64,000 nucleotides of DNA from Hippasteria phrygiana (Eukaryota; Echinodermata; Asteroidea; Valvatida; Goniasteridae). This document shows, in pieces, positions 30,693-39,723 of this stretch. The notes under the pieces were generated by a model, which was not told the origin of the DNA, searched no databases, and was given only the letters and a program-made list of their open reading frames with translations. The stretch's first letter is position 1. Every line of letters begins with the position of its first letter. The stretch lies in contig JAZGUH010000619.1 in NCBI GenBank assembly GCA_037893225.1, forward strand, positions 682,001 to 746,000, in the 5' to 3' direction. The position numbers and the translations under genes are program-made.

Positions 30693-31337
30693 ATGGATGC
30701 GCGACTGAAACATCCCTTTACGAGTGTAATTGCGGGCCCAACAGGTTCCGGCAAAACTCAGTTTGTAAAACGCTTGCTTATTTCACCAGGGAACAGTGTC
30801 ATTGAACCAGCCCTTGACAATATAATTTGGTGCTACGGGGAATATCAAGATGCTTACGACCATCTGGCTAGTCTGGTGCCTCAGATACGATTTGTGGAGG
30901 GCTACCCCGATGACTTACTTAACTCCTTGGACCGAAGACAAAGAAACCTGGTTGTGATAGACGATCTCATGTCAGAAAGCGGTAACAATGCAAAAGTCAC
31001 TGAATTGTTCACCAAGGGGAGTCACCATGGAAACCTGTCTGTCATTCTTATACTTCAAAACTTATTTTACAAGGGAAAGGAAATGCGGACTATTAGTTTG
31101 AATGCTCATTACATGGTCCTCTTCAAAAATCCGAGAGACGCTTCGCAAATTACCCACTTAGCGAGGCAGATGTACCCTACAAAGATGAAGTATATGATGG
31201 AGGCGTACCGTGATGCGACATCCTCCCCTTACGGCTACCTCTTTGTCGATTTGAAACCAGATACCGAAGAAAATATGAGACTTAGAACGAATATTTTTCC
31301 GGAAGAATATCCCATTGTTTATACTCCAAAAGTATAA
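30693..31337 (+). CDS. FtsK/HerA-type (A32-like) genome-packaging ATPase
   Basis: A 214-residue P-loop ATPase. Walker A is GPTGSGKT at residues 15-22 and Walker B is LVVIDDL at 86-92, followed by MSESGNN and the sensor-like ILILQNLFYKGKEMRTISLN. This is the short ATPase of Polintons/Mavericks and adintoviruses, which in related viruses drives DNA into the capsid. Length and motifs are complete and there are no stops, so this copy looks intact. It opens a plus-strand block followed by small proteins, integrase and capsid genes. Confidence 0.88.
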   Translation: MDARLKHPFTSVIAGPTGSGKTQFVKRLLISPGNSVIEPALDNIIWCYGEYQDAYDHLASLVPQIRFVEGYPDDLLNSLDRRQRNLVVIDDLMSESGNNAKVTELFTKGSHHGNLSVILILQNLFYKGKEMRTISLNAHYMVLFKNPRDASQITHLARQMYPTKMKYMMEAYRDATSSPYGYLFVDLKPDTEENMRLRTNIFPEEYPIVYTPKV

Positions 31338-31573
31338 ATGACAAAGTCGAAGTTGCTTAGCAATCATTTGAAGATGTCGAGGCGTGTGCATCACAACGCT
31401 CCCTACCTGCAGAGAAGAAAAAATTAATAAAATATAAACGTCACCTGCGAGTTCTCGGTAATAAAAAAGTTGGTGTTCAAAAGAAAAAGAAAGTGTTGCG
31501 TCAGAAGGGGGGTTTTCTGGGTGCTTTACTCACTCCAGTATTAAGCGCCCTCGGTGGATTGCTGTTTAAATAA
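31338..31573 (+). pseudogene. Small basic Polinton-type protein, decayed
   Basis: It begins on the base after the ATPase stop with MTKSKLLSNHLKM, then loses frame. A second frame brings PAEKKKLIKYKRHLRVL, a lysine-rich stretch and the hydrophobic end GGFLGALLTPVLSALGGLLF. Small proteins with this basic body and GGFLGALL tail are regular members of Polinton/adintovirus gene blocks; their role is not established, and a core or membrane-active virion protein is possible. The middle appears deleted, so the product is probably non-functional. Confidence 0.6.
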
Positions 31574-31575
31574 AC

Positions 31576-31800
31576 ATGGAGTACACCAAGAAAATGGTTC
31601 TGGTCCCTCAAGAAACTCTAACCAAGCTGCAATCGGCCAGACGATTGGAACAAACACCGACCACGCGCGTTGTACACGGTTTGGATGCCGAGATGAGAGA
31701 GCTCCTGGAACGACAAAATCTGTCAGACGACAGGAAGAATCCTACCACTTGCATGGGTTATTTGCTGAAGCATCCCACCTTGGCGCTACCCCTAAGCTAA
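31576..31800 (+). pseudogene. Second small Polinton-type protein, truncated
   Basis: A 74-residue frame starting MEYTKKMVLVPQETL, overlapping almost directly with the preceding tail. The segment up to LERQNLSDD looks like the conserved helical part of a small unnamed protein often found beside Polinton integrase genes. After LSDD the frame reads into unlikely sequence (RKNPTTCMGYLL), and a better tail (KLKAGTRKIFFVKKTTP) lies in another frame up to 31874, so a frameshift is likely. Confidence 0.55.
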
Positions 31801-32031
31801 AAGCCGGAACAAGAAAAATATTTTTTGTTAAAAAGACGACACCAATTACAAAGCCAAAATGGACTCCATATTAACCCTGCACAACCACCAATACCATCAT
31901 TTAAAACCTGCTCACCATGGAGTGTTGTCCACCGAAAGCAGATTGCGGCTTTCAACAGCTAGCGAGAAAAATTCGCTGTATGTGCGTCTGCTGCCGCAGT
32001 AACATCGTAATTTAAAATACAGATTTTCAAG

Positions 32032-33108
32032 ATGGAGAGGAACGAGACGTACCTGAAACAAGTGTACTACGACCCTCAAAACCCAGCCGCTTTTGGTGGT
32101 GTAGAGGCTGTCTACCGTGCTGCTCGAAAAGATGGCGTTAACATCAACCGGAAACAAATCAAAACCTGGTTAAGTCAACAACCCACTTACACGTTACATA
32201 AACCGGTGCGCAGACACTTTAAACGGAATAGGGTCATCGTGGGCGGCATCGACCAGCAGTGGCAGGCGGATCTGGTAGACATGCGCTCACTCAGTCAGTT
32301 CAATGGAAACTACAAATATCTGCTGACGTGTATCGACATATTGTCCAAATATGCTTGGGCGATCCCACTCAAGAATAAGACCGGCGCGTCGCTCATTGAC
32401 GGTTTCAAACAAATCTTGAAAAGTGGGAGGCAACCCAAAGTGCTACAGACCGATAAAGGCACCGAGTTTGTGAATCGACAGTTTCAGTCCTTTCTCAAGA
32501 AAAGAAAGATTGGATTCTTCACAACCCAGAATGAAACAAAGGCCAGCGTGGTGGAGAGATTCAACAGGACGCTGAAGACAAAGATGTACAAATATTTCAC
32601 GGCCACCAACAGCCACGTTTACGTCAAGGCATTGCCGAAATTAATGACCGCGTACAATTACGCTTTTCACAGAAGCATAAAGACCGCCCCGGTCACGGTC
32701 AATAGTGAAAATGCCGAAAGTATTTGGAAAACCCTGTACAGCGATACCGGGACTGCAGTCAAAGCTACTTCCTTCAAGTTCAGCGTGGGAGATACGGTGT
32801 GCATTAGTATGACGACCAGACCGTTTAGGAAAGGTTATCTTCCAAGCTGGACCACCGAATTGTTCACGGTCAGCGCTCGAATCCCGCGCCATCCTCCCGT
32901 GTACACGTTGAAAGATTATGATGGAGAAGAATTGGACGGTACGTTCTACGAACAAGAACTTCAACGAGTGATTAAATTGGACGATCTGTACCGCGTGGAG
33001 AAAGTACTACGGACGCGGAAAAAACGAGGGAAAACGGAGCACTTTGTCAAGTGGATGGGCTACCCGGACAAGTTTAACAGTTGGGTAACGAGTCTGCGCA
33101 AATTATAA
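32032..33108 (+). CDS. Polinton-type DDE integrase with chromodomain
   Basis: 358 residues. The catalytic core carries D80 (QADLVDM), D141 (LQTDKGTEF) and E175 (VVERFNRTL), the D,D-35-E class shared with retroviral integrases. The C-terminal 40 residues form a chromodomain (YRVEKVLRTR ... HFVKWMGYP ... SWV), which in such integrases can guide insertion to chromatin marks. The frame is intact. In Polintons this enzyme joins the element ends to the target and makes 6-bp duplications. Given the AG termini and 6-bp duplication of the palindrome at 135-12806, this class of enzyme is what it would have needed; a link to this particular copy is speculation. Confidence 0.9.
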   Translation: MERNETYLKQVYYDPQNPAAFGGVEAVYRAARKDGVNINRKQIKTWLSQQPTYTLHKPVRRHFKRNRVIVGGIDQQWQADLVDMRSLSQFNGNYKYLLTCIDILSKYAWAIPLKNKTGASLIDGFKQILKSGRQPKVLQTDKGTEFVNRQFQSFLKKRKIGFFTTQNETKASVVERFNRTLKTKMYKYFTATNSHVYVKALPKLMTAYNYAFHRSIKTAPVTVNSENAESIWKTLYSDTGTAVKATSFKFSVGDTVCISMTTRPFRKGYLPSWTTELFTVSARIPRHPPVYTLKDYDGEELDGTFYEQELQRVIKLDDLYRVEKVLRTRKKRGKTEHFVKWMGYPDKFNSWVTSLRKL

Positions 33109-33158
33109 AACTCTAACGACATCATAATTTTGTCCACACAGTGCGCCTAAGCTTCACC

Positions 33159-33905
33159 ATGGCGGACTCATTTTACGTCACGCTCCCTAGCAACAGTTCG
33201 ATGGACAGTCACCCCAACAACACATTGAGCCATTTCTTTGTCAATTTACCCACACCCCTATCATTCGAAGGAGAGTGGGAAGTGGCACTGGCTGAAGTTA
33301 CTTACCCTCACCGCTGGTTGAACGTGACTGAACGAAACAACCAACTGGCGTGCTCGGCCGAGGGTTCTAATTCTGAACTTCAGAGGCACCACATACCGGA
33401 GGGGTACTACCCGACACCTGAAGAATTATTCGAGAGTTTTGTACCTCCCATCGAGCATGGGAACCTAGTCCGATTTACTTACAACAAATATATTCAAAAA
33501 GTCATAGTAAAGACGGGTAGCAGTGTGTATCTTAAGTTGCTAGGTCGTCTAGCGAACCTGCTCGGCTTTGACGAGGGCGCGGTCGTGACGGGTACCGAAA
33601 AGAGCACGAGAGTAGTGGACCTGCAGCCATTTTATGCATTATTCATCTACACCAATATTGTCGAATACCACACCGTGGGGGATACGCGTGCGCCCTTGTT
33701 ACGTATCGTGAATGTGGATGGGAAGTACGGAAAAACCGTTACAAAAACCTACGACAGTCCGCATTATATGCCCCTAAAGCACATGTTGATGGACACGATC
33801 GAAATAGATATAAGGGATGACACGGGCCAACCTATTCCATTTGTGAGCGGGAGAGTCATTGTGAAACTTCACTTTAGAAAACGTCGCTCGTCCTACTTTA
33901 ACTGA
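33159..33905 (+). CDS. Penton-like minor capsid protein
   Basis: 248 residues starting MADSFYVTLPSNSSMD, with FEGEWEVALAEVTYPH near residues 40-55 and VSGRVIVKLHFRK near the end. These are features of the single jelly-roll minor capsid (penton) protein described for Polintons and adintoviruses. It would form the vertices of an icosahedral shell. The start at 33159 (context ACCATGG) is preferred to an in-frame ATG six codons earlier. The frame is complete. The major capsid protein, normally a neighbour, was not found. Confidence 0.8.
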   Translation: MADSFYVTLPSNSSMDSHPNNTLSHFFVNLPTPLSFEGEWEVALAEVTYPHRWLNVTERNNQLACSAEGSNSELQRHHIPEGYYPTPEELFESFVPPIEHGNLVRFTYNKYIQKVIVKTGSSVYLKLLGRLANLLGFDEGAVVTGTEKSTRVVDLQPFYALFIYTNIVEYHTVGDTRAPLLRIVNVDGKYGKTVTKTYDSPHYMPLKHMLMDTIEIDIRDDTGQPIPFVSGRVIVKLHFRKRRSSYFN

Positions 33906-33910
33906 TCATC

Positions 33911-34432
33911 ATGAAGAGCCATTATCTACCCAGCAGCAAGCACTACGAAGATTACTACGTAGGACAAGTGGGGCATGGTCATCCGGTGTTCACTGGACCG
34001 AGAAGTCAGAAGGGATACAGTCTTGGAGGAATTTTAGGCGGACTTTTCCGCTCGGCCATGCCCCTAATCAAACAAGGAGCCAAAACATTGGGTCGCGAAG
34101 CTCTAAGGACCGGTGTGGGTATTGCGCAAGATGCACTGGAGGGCAAAAGTATCAAATCGACGGCCAAAGACAGACTTGGGCACGCTGGACGCAATATGGT
34201 CCACACGGCCCTGAGCGGTGTAAATAACCGGTTTTCACAAGGCCAACGACGTGGTATAAAAAGGAAAGCAAGCGGCAGACGTGCCACTTCCTCGTCCAGC
34301 AGGAGATCGAAAAGATCAAAGGACATATTTGTGACCCGCTCTGGAAAAAGGTATATTATGTCGCAAAATAATAAAAATGAGTTTGATATATGTTTGGAAA
34401 GCCCGCAATACAAGCTTTCATTTGGTACATGA
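33911..34432 (+). CDS. pX-like basic virion protein
   Basis: 173 residues, starting five bases after the penton stop. It has a Gly/hydrophobic segment (GYSLGGILGGLFRSAMPLIK), an amphipathic Ala-rich helix region and a very basic Ser/Arg tail (RRATSSSSRRSKRSK). This arrangement is like the adenovirus pX/pVI-related proteins reported in adintoviruses and Polintons, which bind DNA in the particle or act on membranes. The tight spacing suggests co-expression with the capsid gene. Complete frame. Confidence 0.7.
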   Translation: MKSHYLPSSKHYEDYYVGQVGHGHPVFTGPRSQKGYSLGGILGGLFRSAMPLIKQGAKTLGREALRTGVGIAQDALEGKSIKSTAKDRLGHAGRNMVHTALSGVNNRFSQGQRRGIKRKASGRRATSSSSRRSKRSKDIFVTRSGKRYIMSQNNKNEFDICLESPQYKLSFGT

Positions 34433-34964
34433 TAGAGCTCCAAAGCCCTGTCCGTTCTGGAGATATCACATTTTTGCATATTAATTAGTTCTATGTAGTT
34501 CAAATTGCACAACAGAGAAAACAGGCTTTGAAACAATGCACTCTAAAAAGGTTAGTTTTTCACTTTATTCACTGAAATCAACATTGTTGTGCACCAAACC
34601 TGAAACTTTAGATGTTTAAGATGTCATTCAAGACAAAAAAATAAAATGACTTTTGATGAAAAATTTCACCCTCTGAACTTGAAAGGGCCATTACACGTAA
34701 ATGCATTGCGCGACTTATATCACCTTTTTCTGGAGCGGGTCACATTTGATTAAGAGCTTGACGCGCTTAACGTAACTTATTTATTCGAATTTATTCGAAT
34801 TTTTTCGTAATCAATTCTTTTCTTAGTAGTTGCTGTTTTAAATTAATTGATAATTCCTGGGATTTTGTTTTCCCTTTTTTTTCCATTAGTTAACAGTAGA
34901 TACCTGAAGTGTTTCATTTTGTTTCAATTACACAATTTTGTTTGAACATTTGTCACAAGTTTAA
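34433..34964. other. Non-coding stretch after the capsid block
   Basis: No ORF, repeat or domain is recognised. If the block were a standard Polinton, a major capsid gene might be expected near here; none is seen. It ends at TTAA (34961-34964), the target of the next element. Confidence 0.6.
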
Positions 34965-35063
34965 AGGGGCTGTGTCGTCACGATCATAGCAGGCTTGCGG
35001 CTGTACACTGAATCCCGAACTGATGAACGCAGATGAACCCAGTAACTGCAAATAATACCCCAC

Positions 35064-35283
35064 GACCGCGCGCTGACCTACAGGGCGCGCGCGCGCTGAC
35101 CTACAGGGCGCGCGCGCGCTGACCTACAGGGCGCGCGCGCGCTGACCTACAGGGCGCGCGCGCGCTGACCTACAGGGCGCGCGCGCGCTGACCTACAGGG
35201 CGCGCGCGCGCTGACCTACAGGGCGCGCGCGCTCTGACCTACAGGGCGCGCGCGCGCTGACCTACAGGGCTCGCGCGCCAGAT
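35064..35283 (+). repeat. GC-rich minisatellite, about nine 25-bp units
   Basis: Unit: CTGACCTACAGG followed by a run of GC dinucleotides (GCGCGCGCGCG). Copy 1 of the host element has only two or three diverged units (about 18217-18270), so expansion happened here. Alternating GC can form Z-DNA. Confidence 0.9.
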
Positions 35284-35334
35284 CAGATTACAAATGCAAT
35301 GACTGCTGCATGCATGATCCTGTAGTTATGATAC

Positions 35335-35673
35335 TGTAGCGTGTCGATTGGGCTTTGATCGGAACACAATCAGTGACAACTCAGGCAATTATATTTCTGT
35401 TAGAACCTCGCTTTATTCACAATTTACGGTACAGAACAAAACACACTTCTTTGCATAGCAAGCTCCAAACATGTGGCTGACTGACGCTATCTAGCAACAA
35501 CAACAAGATGGCTGCCGAGCCGGGTTGACCAGTCTGTTTTCCAGGGTTCTTAGTTCGCACCGTGAAAGGTGTAGAGCGCCCTCTGTTGTTAGCCGGTCCA
35601 CTTCACAGGGGCTCCAGTCCGCACCGTGGAAGGTGTAGAGCGCCCTCTGTTGCTAGCCGGTCCAAACGCTACA
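35335..35673 (-). repeat. 3' LTR of the gypsy element
   Basis: 339 bp, TG...CA ends. It includes two tandem words GAAAGGTGTAGAGCGCCCTC and GGAAGGTGTAGAGCGCCCTC. One base longer than the other LTR. Confidence 0.93.
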
Positions 35674-36549
35674 CCGCCCCCTCCCAGGACTCTTATTTGC
35701 CCTCAAATAAGTTCGGGGAAGGCGGCTAGATGTGGTCCCTCCATGCTCGTAGCCGCATCCCGGGTAGGCCTTGTCCGCTCTTATTCCAGCCGTCTTGTCC
35801 CAGGGTGGATGTTGTCCAGCGGGAACCGTCTGGGAAGGTAATACACGCCCCAGTGGGGGCATGCTGTCCCGCCTCCGATGGCGTTTGGCTGAAGGTGCCC
35901 TCGACGGCGCCGGCCGTGGGCGGCAAGTCCCAGCTGTGGATTTGGTCTTCTGCATGGCGCCGGTCCAACGTCTCTTTCGGCCGCTAGACTGGCCAGCTTC
36001 GGGTTGAGGGTGGTCCGGACGGGGAGTGGTGGTGCGAGGCCGCTCCGGTTGGCAGCTGGCCTCGGTTGTCAGTTTAGTCGCTGGTCGGTGAGTGGCACGA
36101 GGCCGCTCCGAGCGGCAGCTAGCCTCGGCTGCAGCCTTCGTCGCCGGCGGGGGAGTGGTGCGAGGCCGCTCCGATTGGCAGCTGGCCTCGGCTGTAGGGT
36201 TGGTCGCTGGTTGCTGAGTGGCGCGAGGCCGCTCCGAGTGGTAGCTGGCTTCGCCCCCGACGGGATGGCACTCCATACCTCCTGCAGTGGTGTCCATGAG
36301 CTCGGGTTCTTCGTCGCTGGCAGATAACTCGAGCTCATCCTGCAGCATGGACCCCACTAGCTGGACCCCACTGCAGACGCGCTCGTGTTTAGCCCGGATA
36401 TCGGACCGGTAGAAGGCCTGTCCACAGCCCTTTCCGCATTGGTAGGGCTTAGTTGGGTGCGTCTTCTCGCAGGAGGTCCGTCGATGACGTCGAAGGTTGG
36501 TCTTCCTTGTGAAGGTCCTCCCGCACTGTTCGCAGCGTACCTCGTCCAT
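35653..36549 (-). CDS. C2H2 zinc-finger ORF3 in the env position
   Basis: Starts with ATG at 36549 (minus), one base after a strong splice acceptor: a pyrimidine run CTTCTTCTTCTTCCCC then TTGCAG. The product of about 298 residues begins MDEVRCEQCGRTFTRKTNLRRH and contains two zinc fingers (second: YQCGKGCGQAFYRSDIRAKH). An acidic stretch, four diverged repeats of about 24 residues (EASCQSERPRTT-like) and a basic tail follow; the frame ends in the 3' LTR. Its position after integrase and the acceptor suggest a spliced third ORF like retroviral env, but it encodes a nuclear-type protein. It might also be a C-terminal extension of Pol, because the frames are the same. The fingers resemble those of the C2H2 gene at 24.1 kb in style (GKTFTRK). 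Confidence 0.65.
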   Translation of the reverse strand: MDEVRCEQCGRTFTRKTNLRRHRRTSCEKTHPTKPYQCGKGCGQAFYRSDIRAKHERVCSGVQLVGSMLQDELELSASDEEPELMDTTAGGMECHPVGGEASYHSERPRATQQPATNPTAEASCQSERPRTTPPPATKAAAEASCRSERPRATHRPATKLTTEASCQPERPRTTTPRPDHPQPEAGQSSGRKRRWTGAMQKTKSTAGTCRPRPAPSRAPSAKRHRRRDSMPPLGRVLPSQTVPAGQHPPWDKTAGIRADKAYPGCGYEHGGTTSSRLPRTYLRANKSPGRGRCSVWTG

Positions 36550-36575
36550 CCTGCAAGGGGAAGAAGAAGAAGGGT
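36535..36575 (-). promoter_or_regulatory. Predicted 3' splice acceptor before ORF3
   Basis: On the minus strand a 20-base pyrimidine-rich tract ends in TTGCAG, followed by G and ATGGACGAGG. No such tract is needed for coding; here it is translated as the odd string PSSSSPC in the Pol frame. Confidence 0.6.
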
Positions 36576-38418
36576 TATTTAGTTGGTTGCAATATCTGTC
36601 GGGCTTAACCACGGGCCGGCCATGCCTTGTTTTCTGTACGGGCCCAGCAGCAACCTCCGTTGGTTCAGGGTCTTTCACCCTAACGCGTTTCCGTCTGGGT
36701 ACCTCCACCCGCGGTGGACCAGCAGGTTCTACGTTCCCCCTAGTTGACGACTCTCCCCCATCCAGGGGTTGAGGTTCAACGGTTTTAGCTCCGGGCACAG
36801 CTTTGGTCCACCAGTCCGCCTGCACTTCCCCCAGGTAGGGCTTGAGACGGTGGTAGTACACCACCTTCGGTTTGGAGCGAGGCGACTTCTGGATTCTGTA
36901 GGTCACATCATCAATCTTGTTTAGCACGATGAAGGGCCCGTCCCACCAGCACTGCAGCTTGGGAGCTCGTCCCAGCTTCCTTTGGGGGGTGTACAACCAG
37001 ACCGGACTTCCTGGCTCGTAACCACTTCCGTGCAACCTGCGGTTATAACACTTCTTCTGGTGCAGCTGACTCGTTCTGAGGTGGCCTCTAGCAAAGGCGT
37101 GAGCATCCCTCATTTTCTCCTTCAGCTCCTGAGCACAATCGTGTAGGTCCACGGGACCATCGGTGTCCTCTTCGGAGGCTCCAACTACCAAGTCCAAGGG
37201 TAGACCGATCTCCCTGCCAAGCATTAGCATGTTCGGCGTCATCTTCGTGCTCTCATGCTGGGCAGAACGGTAGGCCATCATCAGGTATGGCAAGTGCTCA
37301 TCCCAGTCGTCCTGTTTCTCCCTGACGAAGACACTGAGCATGGTCTTGAGTGTGCGGTTGAACCGCTCCACCATACCATCAGACTGGGGGTGGAACGGCG
37401 TCGTACGCGTCTTGTGGACGCCCAACAATTGACAGACACTTTGAAACAGCGCTGCCTCAAACTCCCGCCCCTGGTCGGTGTGGATCTCAAGAGGAGCTCC
37501 GAATCGAGTGATGACCTGCTCGACCAGAACTCGGGCTACAGTCTTGGAGGTCTTGTCGGGGATGGCGAATGCCTCGACCCATTTGGTAAAGTAGTCGGCA
37601 ACGACCATGATGCTCGTGTTGCCCAGCTTGGTACTTGGAAGTGGTCCGGTAATGCCGATGGCAATCCGTTCCATGGGGGCCCCCACCATGTATTGTTGGA
37701 GAGGAGCTCGCAATGGCTTGGGGGGAGACTTCTTAGATCCACACTTGTGGCATTTTCTACACCACTCCTCGGCCTGGCGCTTCATTCCTCTCCAGTAGAC
37801 AGGTGCTTGCCGGAGACGGGCCACTGTTCTGGCTGTCCCGAGATGACCGGATGTTCTGTTGTCATGTGCTAGGCGCAGGACATCGGCAACCTTGGCTTTT
37901 GGAACCACGACCTTCCAGGCCGAGCTATGCCCCTCAACCTCCTCCCACCTGACCTTTAGAACCCCATCTACTAGCCCAAGTGTGTCACACTTGGCCCACC
38001 AGAATTTAGTCCCCTCATCCAGCGCCGAAACTCCCTTCCAACCTGGTCTTGGATCCCCGTTCTCCAGCCAACGCAAGACATGCTGCAACTCTGTGTCCTC
38101 TTCTTGTGCCAACCGGATTTCGGGAGCATCCCATGCTTTCACAAGCCCATCAACACCCTCGACCTCCCTTCCACCTGTTGCATCAGTCATGTCCTCCTCG
38201 CCCTCAACTTCCCTTGTTGATAACTGCCGTTGACACTCGGCGTTCTCCCTGCTCTTCTCCTGGTGCCGAAATACACAGCAAGAGGCGATCGTTTGCTTTT
38301 TGGTTCCAACCTCCGGTAGCGCTCCTGCTGTTCGCTGTCGCCCGAAGCTGGTCTCACTCCCCTGCCATTCCGTCTGTTGGCACCATCGGCATTGTTGAAC
38401 CAGCTGCGTCTGGGGCAC
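36550..38418 (-). pseudogene. Ty3/gypsy integrase region
   Basis: On the minus strand: HHCC zinc domain (HDNRTSGHLGTARTV ... WCRKCHKCG), catalytic core with D in VVADYFTKW, D in IHTDQGREF and E in MVERFNRTLK, then a GPF-type C-terminal module (WWDGPFIVLNKIDDVTYRIQ) and a Pro/Arg-rich tail up to NQLNN. The segment upstream (EIRLAQEEDTELQHVLRWLE) is the usual linker after RNase H, but RNase H and RT are absent. Integrase itself is intact. The frame reads straight through the acceptor into the zinc-finger ORF without a stop. Confidence 0.85.
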
Positions 38419-39104
38419 TTCCTCTGAAAATGGCCACGTTTATGGCAGCGAAAACATTCCCTGTTGCTCTTATCTTGGTAGGGAGTTGGCGCCCTCTGAT
38501 GATCCCTTCCATCTGTTACCACTCGCACATCTTTAGCCCCTGGCCCAGCTTTCTTGTTGTACACCTGGGATTCCAGGAAGGCCTCCATTTCCGTAGCCAG
38601 TGTAACTGCTTGAGCCAAGGTCTTGGCTTTTCCGGCAAACACATGATGCTGAAGTTGTTCATCTCCAAGTGCATTGCGGAATGCCTCCACCGCCAGGTCC
38701 TCCCTGGCCTCAATTGGCAGTCCTGGGTAGCTCTTGGAGACGAGCCGACGGATTGATTGCCCCAGATCACTTAGAGGCTCCTCCCTTCCCCTCGTACGCA
38801 TTGACAATTGGGCCCGGTACAGCGGAACCTGCGCACTGACTCCAAAGCGTTGCTCGAAGTGCTCGAAGAACGCGGGAAACTCCTTGCGCTGTTCTGATGT
38901 CATGTCAGACAGTGCCTCTCGAGCCACTCCTCTCAGGTGTGAAGCAAGGAACATCGTCTTCTCGGCTTCACCCCACCAGTTCACCATCGAGACACTTTCA
39001 AAGTGGATAAGGTAGTCCTCCCAGGATGACGTGCCGTCAAACTTATCTGGGAGCATAACCGGTCTCCTGACCACACCAGTCTGCCCACGGCCATGTGGTT
39101 CCAT
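38187..39104 (-). CDS. Ty3/gypsy gag core with zinc knuckle
   Basis: From MEPHGRGQTGVVRRP: LPDKFDGTSSWEDYLIHFE, a helical capsid-like region (FLASHLRGVAREAL, FPAFFEHFEQRFG) and a CCHC knuckle CFRCHKRGHFQRKC. It is the RNA-binding structural protein of the element. The frame is open upstream through the GGATCC repeats to 39473, so the true gag start lies before them, probably at 45644. The end overlaps the integrase frame by about 230 bases, which reflects the deletion junction. Confidence 0.8.
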   Translation of the reverse strand: MEPHGRGQTGVVRRPVMLPDKFDGTSSWEDYLIHFESVSMVNWWGEAEKTMFLASHLRGVAREALSDMTSEQRKEFPAFFEHFEQRFGVSAQVPLYRAQLSMRTRGREEPLSDLGQSIRRLVSKSYPGLPIEAREDLAVEAFRNALGDEQLQHHVFAGKAKTLAQAVTLATEMEAFLESQVYNKKAGPGAKDVRVVTDGRDHQRAPTPYQDKSNRECFRCHKRGHFQRKCPRRSWFNNADGANRRNGRGVRPASGDSEQQERYRRLEPKSKRSPLAVYFGTRRRAGRTPSVNGSYQQGKLRARRT

Positions 39105-39711
39105 GTGAACCACCTCATAGGTTTGTGCATGGCGGATCCTCTGTGGGGGATCCGCCCCATCGGCTTGTGTACAGCTGATCCTCTCCGAGTGGTAAGGATC
39201 TCCCTCATTGGTTTGTGCACGGCGGATCCTCTGGGGGGGATCCGCCCCATTGGTTTGTGTACAGCGGATCCTCTCCGAATGGTAAGGATCCACCTCATTG
39301 GTTTGTGCACGGTGGATCCTCTGCAGGGGATCCGCCCCATTGGCTTGTGTACAGCGGATCCTCTCCGAGTGGTAAGGATCCACCTCATTGGTTTGTGTAC
39401 AGCGGATCCTCTGGGGGGGATCCACCTCATTGGTTTGTGTACAGCGGATCCTCTCCGAATGGTAAGGATCCACCTCATTGGTTTGTGCACGGCGGATCCT
39501 CTGGGGGGGGGATCCGCCTCATTGGTTTGTGCACGGCGGATCCTCTCTGAATGGTAAGGATCCCCCTCATTGGTTTGTGCATGGCGGATCCTCTGGGGGG
39601 GGGGGGGGGGGGGGGGGATCCGCCTCATTGGTTTGTGTACAGCGGATCCTCTGGGGGGGATCCGCCTCATTGGTTTGGCGTACAGCGGATCCTCTTGGGG
39701 GGATCCGCCTC
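39105..39711 (-). repeat. GGATCC-rich tandem repeats in gag, left block
   Basis: About a dozen alternating units of about 45 bp: GGATCCACCTCATTGGTTTG, TGYACRGCGGATCCTCT, and either CCGAATGGTAA or a G run. On the minus strand they keep an open frame (RIRCTQTNEVDPYHSER). BamHI-type palindromes and G/C pairing give strong hairpins. A G23 run lies at 39595-39617. Confidence 0.85.
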
Positions 39712-39723
39712 ATGTATTTCAAC

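Noticed and set aside
39093..39557. Repeat-coded ORFs on the plus strand in the GGATCC arrays (also 44762-45193)
   Set aside because: Low-complexity readings of the tandem repeat; the minus-strand frame joins gag parts and is the better choice.
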